From assembly GCA_030538235.1 (NCBI GenBank), contig JAUNUJ010000007.1:62001-126000 (forward strand): DNA of 64,000 nucleotides. Reading direction: 5' to 3'. The notes below the pieces were generated by a model. The model was not told the DNA's origin, searched no databases, and saw nothing but the letters and a program-made list of their open reading frames with translations. Below are positions 1 through 8,349 of the stretch, one piece after another. Position numbers and translations under genes: made by a program. Each line of letters opens with the position of its first letter. Position 1 is the first letter of the stretch. The stretch is from Alcaligenaceae bacterium. GTDB lineage: Bacteria; Pseudomonadota; Gammaproteobacteria; Burkholderiales; Burkholderiaceae_B.

Positions 1-265
1 GGTGAAACGCCATATTAGTGGTCGTGAAACAGCCCATCAAAAGCGTGTTGATCAATTACCGCATGGCACAGCGTTAGTGATCTTATTAACGGATTTTCTG
101 GGCCACAATGTGATGAAATCTTATCGTTGTGCCGCTCAAAAGGCCGGGGTGCAGATTATGTGTTGCCGCCGCACGAAGGGCAGCATGCAAGAAGCGTTGG
201 AACAGTGTGGTTTTAAAAGTGCATGCGCCACTTGTCCTCATCGCCCTCAGGGTAGAGCTCATTAA
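1..265 (+). CDS. DUF2325 family protein, 3' end only
   Basis: The reading frame is open from the left edge to the TAA at 263-265, so this is the C-terminal part of a longer gene that starts outside the window; the GTG at position 2 is probably internal. The residues H-x-S-G-R-E followed by a hydrophobic stretch ending in TDFLGHNVMK and then CCRRTKGSMQEALEQCG resemble the C-terminal half of the small DUF2325 proteins common in Neisseria and Burkholderiales. The product is cysteine-rich at the end (CATCPH), which could bind a metal. Its molecular function is not established. It is followed by a short membrane protein gene on the same strand. Confidence 0.55.
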   Translation, partial: VKRHISGRETAHQKRVDQLPHGTALVILLTDFLGHNVMKSYRCAAQKAGVQIMCCRRTKGSMQEALEQCGFKSACATCPHRPQGRAH

Positions 266-304
266 TTTGTTTGTTAGAGAATTAAGGGATTAAGGAGTGG
301 GGTG

Positions 305-502
305 ATGAGCAATGCTTTAAATTTCCAGAAGTGGTTTGCGCGTTTTATTATCTTGTTTGTGATCTGGAATTGCGTTGGTCTGCGATATAGCGTAAATCTC
401 GATCAGCTTAATGAGCAGTCCTCGGTCGATAGACCAAAGCAGCTTGGTTTAAGTTTATTTATCAAGGAAGCGCCAAGTTTAAAACTGATTTATTTTGAAT
501 AA
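305..502 (+). CDS. Small hypothetical membrane protein, 65 aa
   Basis: An AAGGAG Shine-Dalgarno at 292-297 sits seven bases before the ATG at 305; a GTG at 302 is in frame but less well spaced. The product has one likely transmembrane helix at residues 9-26 (aromatic and aliphatic, with a tryptophan) and a short polar tail. I recognise no family. A strong terminator follows about 40 bases after the stop codon, which supports a real transcription unit, probably shared with the DUF2325 gene upstream. It may be a lineage-specific protein or an ORF that is not translated. Confidence 0.45.
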   Translation: MSNALNFQKWFARFIILFVIWNCVGLRYSVNLDQLNEQSSVDRPKQLGLSLFIKEAPSLKLIYFE

Positions 503-541
503 ATCCCAAGTTGTACTGTGTGTTTAATAACCGATAGACAT

Positions 542-579
542 AAAAAAATCGTCTCATCTAAAAATGAGACGATTTTTTT
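542..579. terminator. Bidirectional Rho-independent terminator
   Basis: A 13-15 bp stem (AAAAAATCGTCTCAT pairing with ATGAGACGATTTTTT) encloses a short A-rich loop. The A-tract and T-tract flank the stem, so it can end transcription from both sides. It separates the small plus-strand gene ending at 502 from the convergent NlpC/P60 gene ending at 623. Confidence 0.9.
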
Positions 580-622
580 ATTTGTGCATCAATTCCTCGT
601 CAGAAGAATTGCTGAACAAATA

Positions 623-1315
623 TTAGAAGTGAGTAGTTGTGCTGCTTAAACGGCGAGCGCCATTCCAACGCTTGTCCCAGTAGGAGCTGATTTTCTCAAC
701 ACGGACGACGGCACCGCTACGAGGTGCGTGAACGAATTCATTGTTACCTAAATAAACACCAACGTGAGAGTTACGAGCACCACGAGTGTTAAAAAATACC
801 AAGTCGCCCGGCTGTAATTCGCTGCGCTTAACTTCAGTGCCGATTTTGGCCTGAGAAGCGGCAACACGAGGAATTTCCATACCTAAGTGCTTATTAGCGA
901 TGTAGTGAATTAAACCGCTGCAATCAAAACCATTGCTAGGAGAGGTCCCACCAAAACGATAACGTACACCCAAGTAGTTTAGTGCGGCCTGGGCTAATTC
1001 ACCAGAAGCGGTGGTTGGCGTAGTTAACTGAAGTGAGGCGTTTGGGCTACCGAGTTCAGCTTTGGTTTGGCTGAGTAATTGACCGATTGGGTCATTTAAG
1101 TCAGCGCGCCACTCTGCAGCTGCAGGTGTGTTGTTAATAGAGATGGTATTTGAAGCGGGGCTCGATTGTAAAATCAAGTCGCCGATGGCGTCTCTCTGAT
1201 TATCTGCCAAGCTAACACTACTAAACGTCAGCCCTGCAATTACTCCGGTTGATACGAATAATTTTTGGCAGAAAACCTGAAACCCACGTGATTTTGCAAA
1301 GTTTAAAATAGACAT
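623..1315 (-). CDS. NlpC/P60 (C40) cell-wall hydrolase
   Basis: The 230-residue protein has a positively charged N-terminus, a hydrophobic export signal at about residues 17-37, a low-complexity linker, and an NlpC/P60 domain from about residue 105 to the end. The catalytic triad is visible: Cys132 in DCSG, His184 in SHVGVYLG and His196 in FVHAPR. This fold cleaves peptide stems of peptidoglycan (typically the gamma-D-Glu-diaminopimelate bond), so a periplasmic murein endopeptidase role of the Spr/MepS type is likely. There is no lipobox. It is monocistronic, with a 530-base upstream spacer that holds palindromes. Confidence 0.85.
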   Translation of the reverse strand: MSILNFAKSRGFQVFCQKLFVSTGVIAGLTFSSVSLADNQRDAIGDLILQSSPASNTISINNTPAAAEWRADLNDPIGQLLSQTKAELGSPNASLQLTTPTTASGELAQAALNYLGVRYRFGGTSPSNGFDCSGLIHYIANKHLGMEIPRVAASQAKIGTEVKRSELQPGDLVFFNTRGARNSHVGVYLGNNEFVHAPRSGAVVRVEKISSYWDKRWNGARRLSSTTTHF

Positions 1316-1750
1316 ATCACAAATAAAGGTAACAATATAATTAGAATAGTAAGGTTTTCACTTGCAAGCAAGTAAACAGATTTTATATAAAATCCCCATG
1401 ACTTACAAGGCTTTTAGGCGATGTTTGTGAGACTAAATTGTAAATAGCAAGTTTTTTGTTGAGAAAATTGTAAAAAAAATCAAACACTAAATAATGAGCA
1501 ATTCATATCAAGGCGGAGCTATAAATTTATCTAGTTTTTTATAAAGCCTTTTAGTATGGGGGTGACAGCAGGTTTTGTTTACTTATGAAGTGACTTTAAT
1601 CTACTTAAACTTTCAACTAATGAGTCACCAAATAAGTGGTGCAACCCTGAAAAACTTTTTTGTAACCAATTCAAGTTATTTCTCATTAAAATCATTTAAG
1701 TATTTGTTTTTAAGAAAGGTTATTGGATTAGGTAGCAGCTTGTTTGTATG
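1316..1750. other. AT-rich intergenic spacer with palindromes
   Basis: This spacer lies upstream of the minus-strand NlpC/P60 gene and holds no convincing ORF. It contains a perfect 16-base palindrome at 1379-1394 (GATTTTATATAAAATC) and a near-palindrome at 1360-1373 (ACTTGC-AA-GCAAGT), both within 80 bases of the NlpC start codon. They may be operator or promoter elements. The rest appears featureless by eye. Confidence 0.5.
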
Positions 1751-1804
1751 AAAAAAAAGCCGTCTAATATGTTACTGAGAATTACCAGTAGATATTAGAC
1801 GGCT
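1751..1804 (-). terminator. Rho-independent terminator of the ETF-QO gene
   Basis: Read on the minus strand, AGCCGTCTAATAT pairs with ATATTAGACGGCT (13 bp), an internal TACTG/CAGTA helix extends the hairpin, and eight U residues follow. It begins about 40 bases after the ETF-QO stop codon. Confidence 0.9.
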
Positions 1805-1844
1805 GGGTGCTACTTATATATAAGACGTGGTTGTCACGAAGTGC

Positions 1845-3509
1845 TTACATGCCTGAGTAAACAGGTCCTTCACCACCCTGAGGGGCCACCCAAACAATAT
1901 TTTGCGTCGGGTCTTTGATATCACAGGTTTTGCAGTGGACACAGTTCTCAGCGTTAATCTGCAGCTGATCCTGGCCATTATCGTCCTTAATGAATTCATA
2001 CACACCGGCAGGGCAGTAGCGTTGCTCGGGACCGGCGTATTTGGCCAAGTTGATATTGACCGGCACCGAAGCGTCCTTGAGCGTCAAGTGAATTGGTTGA
2101 TCATCATCGTGGTGTGTATTGGATAAGAAAACTGAGCTCAAGCGATCAAAGGTTAATTTGCCGTCAGGCTTTGGATAATCGATTTTGCTACACTCTGCTG
2201 CCGGTTTTAAGCACTCATGATCGGCTTTTTTGCGACGAATGGTCCAAGGCATCTTGCCTTTAAAGAGCCATTGCTCAATACCGGTCATAAGAACAGCGAT
2301 GTAGAGCCCCTTTTTGAACCACTGCTTGTAGTTACGTGCTTTGTTAAGCTCTGGGTGTAGCCAAGACGCTTCAAAGGCCTTAGGGTAAGCATCAAGCATT
2401 GGGTAAGTTGCGTTGTCGGCATCAGCATCAACGCTTTGGATGGCTTTAAAAATAGACTCAGCACATAACATACCTGATTTTAATGCCGCATGACTGCCCT
2501 TAATGCGTGATGCATTGAGGAAGCCGGCATCACAGCCTACCAAAGCACCGCCCGGGAAAACCAACTTAGGTAGTGACAGTAAACCACCGGCAGTCATTGC
2601 ACGCGCCCCGTAAGCAATACGCTTACCGCCTTCGAAAGTAGGGCGAATGCTCGGGTGAGTTTTGAAGCGTTGGAACTCTTCAAAAGGTGATAAATAAGGG
2701 TTTTGATAGTCTAGACCGACAACCAAACCGACAACGACCACGTTATTGTCTAAGTGGTAGACAAAAGTACCGCCGTAAGTTTTAGTGTCTAATGGCCAGC
2801 CCGCAGTATGAATCGCCAAGCCCGGTTTTGATTGCTCAGGACTGACTTCCCACATCTCCTTGATGCCGATCGCGTAACTCTGTGGATCAGCGTCTTTGTC
2901 GAGCTGGTATTTAGCGATCAGTTCACGGCCTAGTTGACCACGAGAACCCTCGGCAAATACCGTGTATTTAGCTAATAACTCATAGCCGGGAGTGTAATTT
3001 GAGGTGTGAGAACCATCGCGACTGACGCCCATATCACCGGTGGCAACGCCTTTAACCGCGCCGCTCTCGTCGTAAAGTACCTCGGTTGCAGCAAAGCCGG
3101 TAAAGATATTGACGCCGAGCTCCTCAGCCTGCTCACCTAACCACTTAGTGACATCACCTAGGCGGACAATGTAATTGCCGTGGTTTTTGAAGTTTTCAGG
3201 TAAAAAGAAATCCGGTGTTTTAACAGCGCCCTTTTTGCCAAGGAAAAGGAATTGGTCTTCGCTCACCTCGATATTAAGTGGTGCGCCGCGTTCCTTCCAG
3301 TCCGGAATTAACTCATTTAAAGCGAGGGGGTCCATAATGGCGCCGGAAAGAATGTGTGCTCCAATCTCACCGCCTTTTTCGACCAAACAGATTTCAATGT
3401 CTTGGTCGCTCTCTGCAGCGAGCTGCTTTAGACGTATGGCCGTGGCAAGTCCAGCCGGACCACCGCCTACGATCACTACATCAAATTCCATGGATTCACG
3501 TTCACTCAT
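1845..3509 (-). CDS. Electron transfer flavoprotein-ubiquinone oxidoreductase
   Basis: The 554-residue enzyme takes electrons from reduced ETF (loaded by acyl-CoA and other dehydrogenases) and passes them to ubiquinone at the cytoplasmic membrane. A dinucleotide-binding motif VVIVGGGPAGLATA lies at about residues 11-24, the FAD/quinone-binding core follows, a hydrophobic membrane-contact segment is near residues 395-420, and a C-terminal ferredoxin-like domain provides CPAG and CVHCKTC for one 4Fe-4S cluster. Length and architecture match the family. It stands alone next to a divergent CoA-transferase operon, and it links the beta-oxidation genes at the other end of the window to respiration. 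etfA and etfB are not in the window. Confidence 0.95.
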   Translation of the reverse strand: MSERESMEFDVVIVGGGPAGLATAIRLKQLAAESDQDIEICLVEKGGEIGAHILSGAIMDPLALNELIPDWKERGAPLNIEVSEDQFLFLGKKGAVKTPDFFLPENFKNHGNYIVRLGDVTKWLGEQAEELGVNIFTGFAATEVLYDESGAVKGVATGDMGVSRDGSHTSNYTPGYELLAKYTVFAEGSRGQLGRELIAKYQLDKDADPQSYAIGIKEMWEVSPEQSKPGLAIHTAGWPLDTKTYGGTFVYHLDNNVVVVGLVVGLDYQNPYLSPFEEFQRFKTHPSIRPTFEGGKRIAYGARAMTAGGLLSLPKLVFPGGALVGCDAGFLNASRIKGSHAALKSGMLCAESIFKAIQSVDADADNATYPMLDAYPKAFEASWLHPELNKARNYKQWFKKGLYIAVLMTGIEQWLFKGKMPWTIRRKKADHECLKPAAECSKIDYPKPDGKLTFDRLSSVFLSNTHHDDDQPIHLTLKDASVPVNINLAKYAGPEQRYCPAGVYEFIKDDNGQDQLQINAENCVHCKTCDIKDPTQNIVWVAPQGGEGPVYSGM

Positions 3510-3850
3510 TCGTCTGCTCCCTGTTCATATGCATAGATATATGCTTAAGATTTATAATTTGTAGGCTTGGTCATAAGTCCAAGACCGGATAATTTAGAGT
3601 ATAAACTTAACTTAACCGGATATTTTACTATGTTCTGTCACATAAAGGATAAAGTTCACTATATTGTTAAGCTAATATGGTCTGATAAGAGCCGATAGGG
3701 CTAGGGCTAATGCGCATTTCAATTGCCTACTGCCTTTGCTAAAATTATTATTTGATCACAGGTTTTTTTATTTAGTGCTTTGCAGTATTTTAGAGCATGA
3801 GAGAACATTCACCATCATAATTTCCCATTTTAGGGTTAACTAGGAGAGAT
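3510..3850. other. Divergent promoter region, ETF-QO / CoA-transferase
   Basis: These 341 bases separate the divergent ETF-QO and scoA genes and must carry both promoters. They are AT-rich. I see no unambiguous -35/-10 pair, hairpin or ORF. A good ribosome-binding site (AGGAGAG) precedes scoA at 3842-3848. Confidence 0.5.
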
Positions 3851-4549
3851 ATGGATAAGGTATATGAAAGCGCCGCTGCCGCATTAGAGGGTGTTGTCGC
3901 CGATGGTCAGACCATTGGTGTCGGTGGTTTTGGTTTATGCGGTATCCCGGAGGCCTTAATTTTAGCGTTGCGCGATTCAGGCGCCAAAGACCTTACTTGT
4001 GTTAGTAACAATGCCGGTGTCGATGATTTCGGCTTAGGTTTATTACTAGCAACCAGACAAATTAAAAAAATGATTGCCTCTTATGTGGGTGAGAATAAAG
4101 AGTTTGAGCGTCAATACTTATCAGGCGAGCTAGAGCTTGAGTTTAATCCTCAGGGTACCTTAGCTGAGCGTTTGCGCGCCGGTGGTGCCGGTATCCCGGC
4201 CTTCTTTACCCCGGCAGGTGTGGGTACGCTGGTTGCCGAGGGCAAGGAAGAGCGTGAGTTCAATGGCAAGCGATACATCATGGAAACAGCGATTGTGCCT
4301 GATGTTTCTCTGGTCAAAGCTCAAAAAGCTGACCGCAGCGGTAACCTCGTGTTCCGTAAAACTGCGCGTAACTTTAACCCCAATATTGCCTCTGCCGGCA
4401 AAATTACCATTGTTGAGGTTGAAGAAGTGGTCGAGATCGGTGAATTAGATCCAGATCAAATTCACTTACCGGGTATTTTTGTTCACCGTATCGTGGTCAA
4501 CAGCAATCCGGAAAAACGTATTGAACAGCGCACTTTGCGTCAAGCTTAA
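3851..4549 (+). CDS. scoA: 3-oxoacid (succinyl-CoA:acetoacetate) CoA-transferase subunit A
   Basis: The 232-residue alpha subunit carries the family I CoA-transferase glycine-rich N-terminus ([15 protein letters not shown]) and the [15 protein letters not shown] segment. With subunit B, encoded 18 bases downstream, it moves CoA between succinyl-CoA and acetoacetate or a related 3-oxoacid, feeding ketone bodies or branched-chain breakdown products into acetyl-CoA. Acetoacetate is the likely substrate from family resemblance, but adipate-type substrates cannot be excluded. AGGAGAG lies just before the ATG. Confidence 0.9.
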   Translation: MDKVYESAAAALEGVVADGQTIGVGGFGLCGIPEALILALRDSGAKDLTCVSNNAGVDDFGLGLLLATRQIKKMIASYVGENKEFERQYLSGELELEFNPQGTLAERLRAGGAGIPAFFTPAGVGTLVAEGKEEREFNGKRYIMETAIVPDVSLVKAQKADRSGNLVFRKTARNFNPNIASAGKITIVEVEEVVEIGELDPDQIHLPGIFVHRIVVNSNPEKRIEQRTLRQA

Positions 4550-4567
4550 GAGAGGGAGAAATTTAAT

Positions 4568-5218
4568 ATGGCATGGACTCGTGATCAAATGGCTGCTCGT
4601 GCAGCCAAAGAACTAGAAGACGGTTACTATGTAAACCTAGGTATCGGTATCCCGACCTTGGTCTCAAACTACGTACCGGATGACATCACTGTGTGGTTGC
4701 AATCGGAAAACGGTTTATTAGGTATTGGCCCTTTCCCTACTGAGGATGAGGTTGATGCCGACTTAATTAATGCTGGTAAGCAAACCATTACGACCATCCC
4801 CGGTTCATCTTTCTTCTCTTCAGCCGATTCATTCGGTATGATTCGTGGCGGCAAGATTAACTTAGCGATTCTTGGTGCGATGCAAGTTTCCGAAAAGGGC
4901 GATTTAGCTAACTGGATGATTCCCGGCAAGATGGTCAAGGGCATGGGTGGCGCCATGGACTTGGTAGCGGGTGTGCAGCGCGTTGTTGTGGTCATGGACC
5001 ATGTGGCTAAGGGTCGAGACGGTAGTGTTTCTCAGAAGATTCTGCCTGAGTGCGAGTTACCGCTAACAGCGGTCGGTGTGGTTGATTTAATTATCACCGA
5101 CCTCGGCGTCATGAAAGTCACTGATGAGGGCCTTAAAGTCATTGAGCTGGCGCCGGACGTTACCTTTGAAGAAATTCAAGAAAACACCGGCGTGACTTTA
5201 ATTTCAGATTTAAACTAG
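4568..5218 (+). CDS. scoB: 3-oxoacid CoA-transferase subunit B
   Basis: The 216-residue beta subunit contains the catalytic glutamate, Glu47 in SENGLLGIG, which forms the covalent glutamyl-CoA thioester intermediate. The [16 protein letters not shown] motif is also typical. The gene follows scoA by 18 bases with its own ribosome-binding site (AGAGGGAGA), so the two form a bicistronic operon that ends at a hairpin terminator. Confidence 0.92.
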   Translation: MAWTRDQMAARAAKELEDGYYVNLGIGIPTLVSNYVPDDITVWLQSENGLLGIGPFPTEDEVDADLINAGKQTITTIPGSSFFSSADSFGMIRGGKINLAILGAMQVSEKGDLANWMIPGKMVKGMGGAMDLVAGVQRVVVVMDHVAKGRDGSVSQKILPECELPLTAVGVVDLIITDLGVMKVTDEGLKVIELAPDVTFEEIQENTGVTLISDLN

Positions 5219-5243
5219 TTTTTAAACTAAATTAAGTACACAT

Positions 5244-5279
5244 AAAGCGGTAGTGGACTTAGGTCGCTACCGCTTTTTT
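5244..5279. terminator. Bidirectional terminator after scoB
   Basis: AAAGCGGTAG pairs with CTACCGCTTT (10 bp) followed by a U-tract. It lies between convergent scoB and the DUF423 gene. Confidence 0.88.
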
Positions 5280-5307
5280 AATGTCTTAAGTCAAATACAG
5301 CTGTGCG

Positions 5308-5676
5308 TTATTTCTTAATTGCCGCAACAACTAATAGCAACCAGCCTGCAAGAAAAAAAAGACCACCAATGGGTGTAATAAAGCCCAGGTTTTTTACACC
5401 TAATAGGACAATGGCATAGAGGCTGCCGGAAAAAAGCAAAACGCCGATAATAAAAGCCCATCCTACCCATGTGGCTAAGCTAGTCTTAAGATAATTGCCC
5501 GCTAACAAGGCCACGGCTAACAAGGCCAAGCTGTGGTACATCTGATACTGCACACCGGTGTGCCAAACCGCTAAATGTCTTGCTTCGACCATGTTTTGTA
5601 AGCCATGAGCACCAAAGGCGCCCAAAGCCACGCCTAAAAAACCGAAGAGTCCGGCTAAAATAATGAATAAACGCAC
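5308..5676 (-). CDS. DUF423 family membrane protein (YgdD-like)
   Basis: The 122-residue product is almost entirely hydrophobic, with four predicted transmembrane helices. It has the family's N-terminal LGAFGAHGLQ, then VWHTGVQYQMYHSLALL and the C-terminal TPIGGLFFLAGWLLL. DUF423 proteins are small inner-membrane proteins of unknown function found across proteobacteria. It is divergent from the aminopeptidase gene, with only about 57 bases between the two start codons. Confidence 0.85.
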   Translation of the reverse strand: MRLFIILAGLFGFLGVALGAFGAHGLQNMVEARHLAVWHTGVQYQMYHSLALLAVALLAGNYLKTSLATWVGWAFIIGVLLFSGSLYAIVLLGVKNLGFITPIGGLFFLAGWLLLVVAAIKK

Positions 5677-5733
5677 GATAATCTGATCCTATACAATAGA
5701 TGTTTGTTTGTATTTATTTTACCCCTGAAGGTT

Positions 5734-7533
5734 ATGACGATTTTAACTGTTCCACAACGAATTGAGTCCTTACGTGAGCAAATGCAGTCTCACGGTCTAT
5801 CCGCTTGGCTTGTTTATACGGCCGATCCGCATCTGTCTGAGTATTTGCCAGAGCATTGGTCTCAACGCCAATACTTGAGCGGTTTTGATGGCTCTGCCGG
5901 TTTTATGGCTGTGACACACGAGCGCGCGGCCTTGTGGACCGATAGTCGCTATTGGGTGCAAGCACAAGCGCAACTTCAAGACTCCGGCATTGAGTTGATG
6001 AAGCAGGGCGCTCAAGACACCCCGAGCCTTGAAGACTGGATTAAGCAGCAGTTATCTGCGGGCCAGGTCGTTGGGGTTAATGGTATGGCCCTCAGTGTGG
6101 CTCAGGCGCGCAGTTTAGAGCAGAGTTTTGCTGAGGCCGAGCTTAAGATGGTTGTCGATCAGGAGTTAATCGATGCTTTTTGGACGGATCGACCTATCTT
6201 ACCGCAAGCCCCTATTTATGAGCATGATGCAAAGTACGCCGGCTTGCCGCGGGCACAGAAAATCGCTCAAGTGCGCGAGCAAATGGCGGCGGCTGATTGT
6301 CCTGTGCATTTAATTTCATCATTGGATGATATTGCCTGGATTTTGAATCTTCGCGGTAGTGATGTGGACTATAACCCAGTCTTTTTATCGCATTTAATTC
6401 TCAGTGACGAACGCGCGATGTTGTTTGTCGATGTGGCGAAACTCCCACAAGAGATTGTTCTAGCACTTAATGCAGATGGTGTGAACTTATTGCCTTATGA
6501 GGCGGTACAAGATACTTTGGCTGATCTACTGGCGGATGAGGCGAGTACGGTCTTAATCGATCCAGCGCGTACGGCTTGGGCCATTTGTGAACCATATATC
6601 GAGCAGGCAGTTTTGGCTTTAAACCCCTCGCAGCGTCTAAAATCTCAAAAAAATGACAAAGAAATTGCTCATATCCGCCATGCTATGGAAAAAGACGGGG
6701 CGGCATTGTGTGAGTTCTTTGCTGAATTTGAAAAGCGTCTACAGGGAGGTGAGAGATTGTCCGAACTTGATGTGGATGAAATGATTACCGCTGCACGGGC
6801 CCGACAAGCGGGTTTTGTCTCACCCAGCTTTGCGACCATTGCCGGCTACAATGCCAATGGCGCGTTGCCACATTATCGTGCTTTGCCGGATAGCTATGCC
6901 ATGCTGGAAGGGGATGGTTTATTGTTAATTGACTCGGGTGGTCAATATGTTGACGGTACGACCGATATTACACGGGTGGTGCCTATTGGGGCAACTTCAG
7001 CAGCTCATCAAAAAGACTTTACTTTAGTTTTAAAAGGCATGATTAATTTGTCGATGGCTGTGTTTCCGGTCAATGAGCCCGGCGCTAATTTGGATGCCAT
7101 TGCGCGGATGCCTTTATGGCAAAATGGTTTGGATTTTGGTCACGGTACCGGTCATGGCGTGGGCTATTTCTTAAATGTGCATGAGGGACCCCAAAGCATT
7201 TCACACTATGGTTATGGTCGACCTAATACCGAGATGAAAGAGGGGATGGTTACGTCAAATGAACCGGGCCTCTATCGCACCGGACAATGGGGTGTGCGAA
7301 TTGAAAACCTGGTCTTGAGCCAGCCCGCGTTTAAAACCGAGTTTGGTGATTTTTTGAAGTTTGAGACTTTGACCCTATGCCCAATCGATACTCGCTGCAT
7401 TGATTTGGATTTACTTACTAAGTATGAACGCGAGTGGTTAAATAACTATCACGATGAAGTGCGCGAGCGTTTATTGCCCTATGTAGAAGGCGAGGCTAAA
7501 GACTGGTTGCGTGCACGCACACGATCGATTTAA
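5734..7533 (+). CDS. Xaa-Pro aminopeptidase (aminopeptidase P, M24B)
   Basis: This cytoplasmic dimetal peptidase removes an N-terminal residue next to proline. I start at the ATG at 5734 (599 aa), which has GAAGG close before it and gives the usual N-terminus; a TTG 30 bases upstream is open but poorly supported. Two creatinase-like N-terminal domains precede the pita-bread catalytic domain, whose metal ligands are visible: Asp residues in LLIDSGGQYVDGTTD, His in HGTGHGVGYFLNVHEGP, Glu in TSNEPGLY and Glu in VRIENLVL. The roughly 600-residue length fits the eukaryote-like three-domain class, not the shorter E. coli PepP. Confidence 0.93.
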   Translation: MTILTVPQRIESLREQMQSHGLSAWLVYTADPHLSEYLPEHWSQRQYLSGFDGSAGFMAVTHERAALWTDSRYWVQAQAQLQDSGIELMKQGAQDTPSLEDWIKQQLSAGQVVGVNGMALSVAQARSLEQSFAEAELKMVVDQELIDAFWTDRPILPQAPIYEHDAKYAGLPRAQKIAQVREQMAAADCPVHLISSLDDIAWILNLRGSDVDYNPVFLSHLILSDERAMLFVDVAKLPQEIVLALNADGVNLLPYEAVQDTLADLLADEASTVLIDPARTAWAICEPYIEQAVLALNPSQRLKSQKNDKEIAHIRHAMEKDGAALCEFFAEFEKRLQGGERLSELDVDEMITAARARQAGFVSPSFATIAGYNANGALPHYRALPDSYAMLEGDGLLLIDSGGQYVDGTTDITRVVPIGATSAAHQKDFTLVLKGMINLSMAVFPVNEPGANLDAIARMPLWQNGLDFGHGTGHGVGYFLNVHEGPQSISHYGYGRPNTEMKEGMVTSNEPGLYRTGQWGVRIENLVLSQPAFKTEFGDFLKFETLTLCPIDTRCIDLDLLTKYEREWLNNYHDEVRERLLPYVEGEAKDWLRARTRSI

Positions 7534-7609
7534 ATTTTGTGAACTATTTTTCCTCATCAACCGAACACTAATTACTTTGTGCCCTGCCATCCACGATAGA
7601 CGGAACATA

Positions 7610-7643
7610 AAAAAAGCTTCTCATAAAAACGAGAAGCTTTTTT
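7610..7643. terminator. Bidirectional terminator between pepP-like gene and rpmG
   Basis: AAAAAAGCTTCTC pairs with GAGAAGCTTTTTT (13 bp) around an 8-base loop. The A/T tracts allow termination from both the aminopeptidase gene and the convergent rpmBG operon. Confidence 0.92.
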
Positions 7644-7663
7644 GAAACGGAATAGACTTGAAA

Positions 7664-7831
7664 TTACTTAAGTCTGGTTTCTTTGTACTCAACGTGCTTG
7701 CGAACAACCGGATCGTACTTTTTGAAAACCATCTTGTCAGGCGTGTTACGCTTGTTTTTAGAGGTAGTGTAGAAGTGACCGGTGCCGGCAGTTGATTCTA
7801 ATTTGATTTTCTCGCGAATACCTTTAGCCAT
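7664..7831 (-). CDS. rpmG: 50S ribosomal protein L33
   Basis: A 55-residue ORF on the minus strand starts at the ATG at 7831 and reads [12 protein letters not shown], then [12 protein letters not shown] and [15 protein letters not shown], matching bacterial L33. It has no cysteines, so this is the zinc-independent form. It is the second gene of an rpmB-rpmG operon, 48 bases after rpmB, and ends at a strong hairpin terminator. Confidence 0.96.
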   Translation of the reverse strand: MAKGIREKIKLESTAGTGHFYTTSKNKRNTPDKMVFKKYDPVVRKHVEYKETRLK

Positions 7832-7879
7832 GATATGTTCCTATAAATTTAAATTGCTAAAAAGATGATTGAACAGCGA

Positions 7880-8116
7880 TTAAACGCTTTGGCCATTAGC
7901 ACGCATTTCGGCTAAAACAGCATCAATGCCTTTTTTATCAATTGTGCGTAAAGCGCTAGTAGAAATACGTAGGCGAACCCAACGGTTTTCGCTCTCAACC
8001 CAGAAACGGCGAGACTGTAGGTTTGGTAGGAAGCGACGTCTTGTCTTGTTTTGCGCGTGTGATACTTTATTACCGGACATAGGGCGCTTGCCGGTTACTT
8101 GGCAGACTTTAGCCAT
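7880..8116 (-). CDS. rpmB: 50S ribosomal protein L28
   Basis: The 78-residue basic protein starts [16 protein letters not shown] and contains [11 protein letters not shown], both diagnostic of L28. The single cysteine in the N-terminal segment means the four-cysteine zinc site seen in some L28 proteins is absent. It is the first gene of the rpmB-rpmG operon; the promoter should lie in the 230-base spacer to its right. Confidence 0.97.
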   Translation of the reverse strand: MAKVCQVTGKRPMSGNKVSHAQNKTRRRFLPNLQSRRFWVESENRWVRLRISTSALRTIDKKGIDAVLAEMRANGQSV

Positions 8117-8280
8117 GGTTTTATACCTCGTTAATTACATCGTTAATTTATAGACTTGGTTGTTGGCCCAAGCCAGCCTTCTTAGTTTACCCAAAAGATG
8201 TGTGATGGGTAATCAGTGATATTAACCTGATTTGCAGGATAAATCAATAACTTGTGCTGATTTTTCGTTTAAATATCACT

Positions 8281-8342
8281 AAAAAGCGGCATGCTGATGT
8301 TAACCCTCTTAAAAAATGCTGTCTTTCAACAACAGTGCCGCT
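8281..8342 (-). terminator. Possible terminator after the efflux operon
   Basis: On the minus strand AGCGGCA and TGCCGCT (7 bp) enclose a 44-base loop with a smaller internal GCTGT/ACAG pairing, followed by UUUUU. It sits directly after the stop codon of the MFS gene. The long loop makes this less certain than the other terminators. Confidence 0.45.
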
Positions 8343-8349
8343 AAGGGCG

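Noticed and set aside
1755-1804. The string GCCGTCT resembling a Neisseria DNA uptake sequence
   Set aside because: It is part of a terminator stem, does not extend to the full uptake word, and I saw no repeated copies elsewhere in the window.
1902-2126. Plus-strand ORF inside the ETF-QO gene
   Set aside because: Lies wholly within a clear conserved gene in another frame, has no ribosome-binding site and no recognisable domain.
3175-3592. Two overlapping plus-strand ORFs opposite the start of the ETF-QO gene
   Set aside because: Antisense shadows of a conserved coding sequence; composition follows codon structure of the opposite strand.
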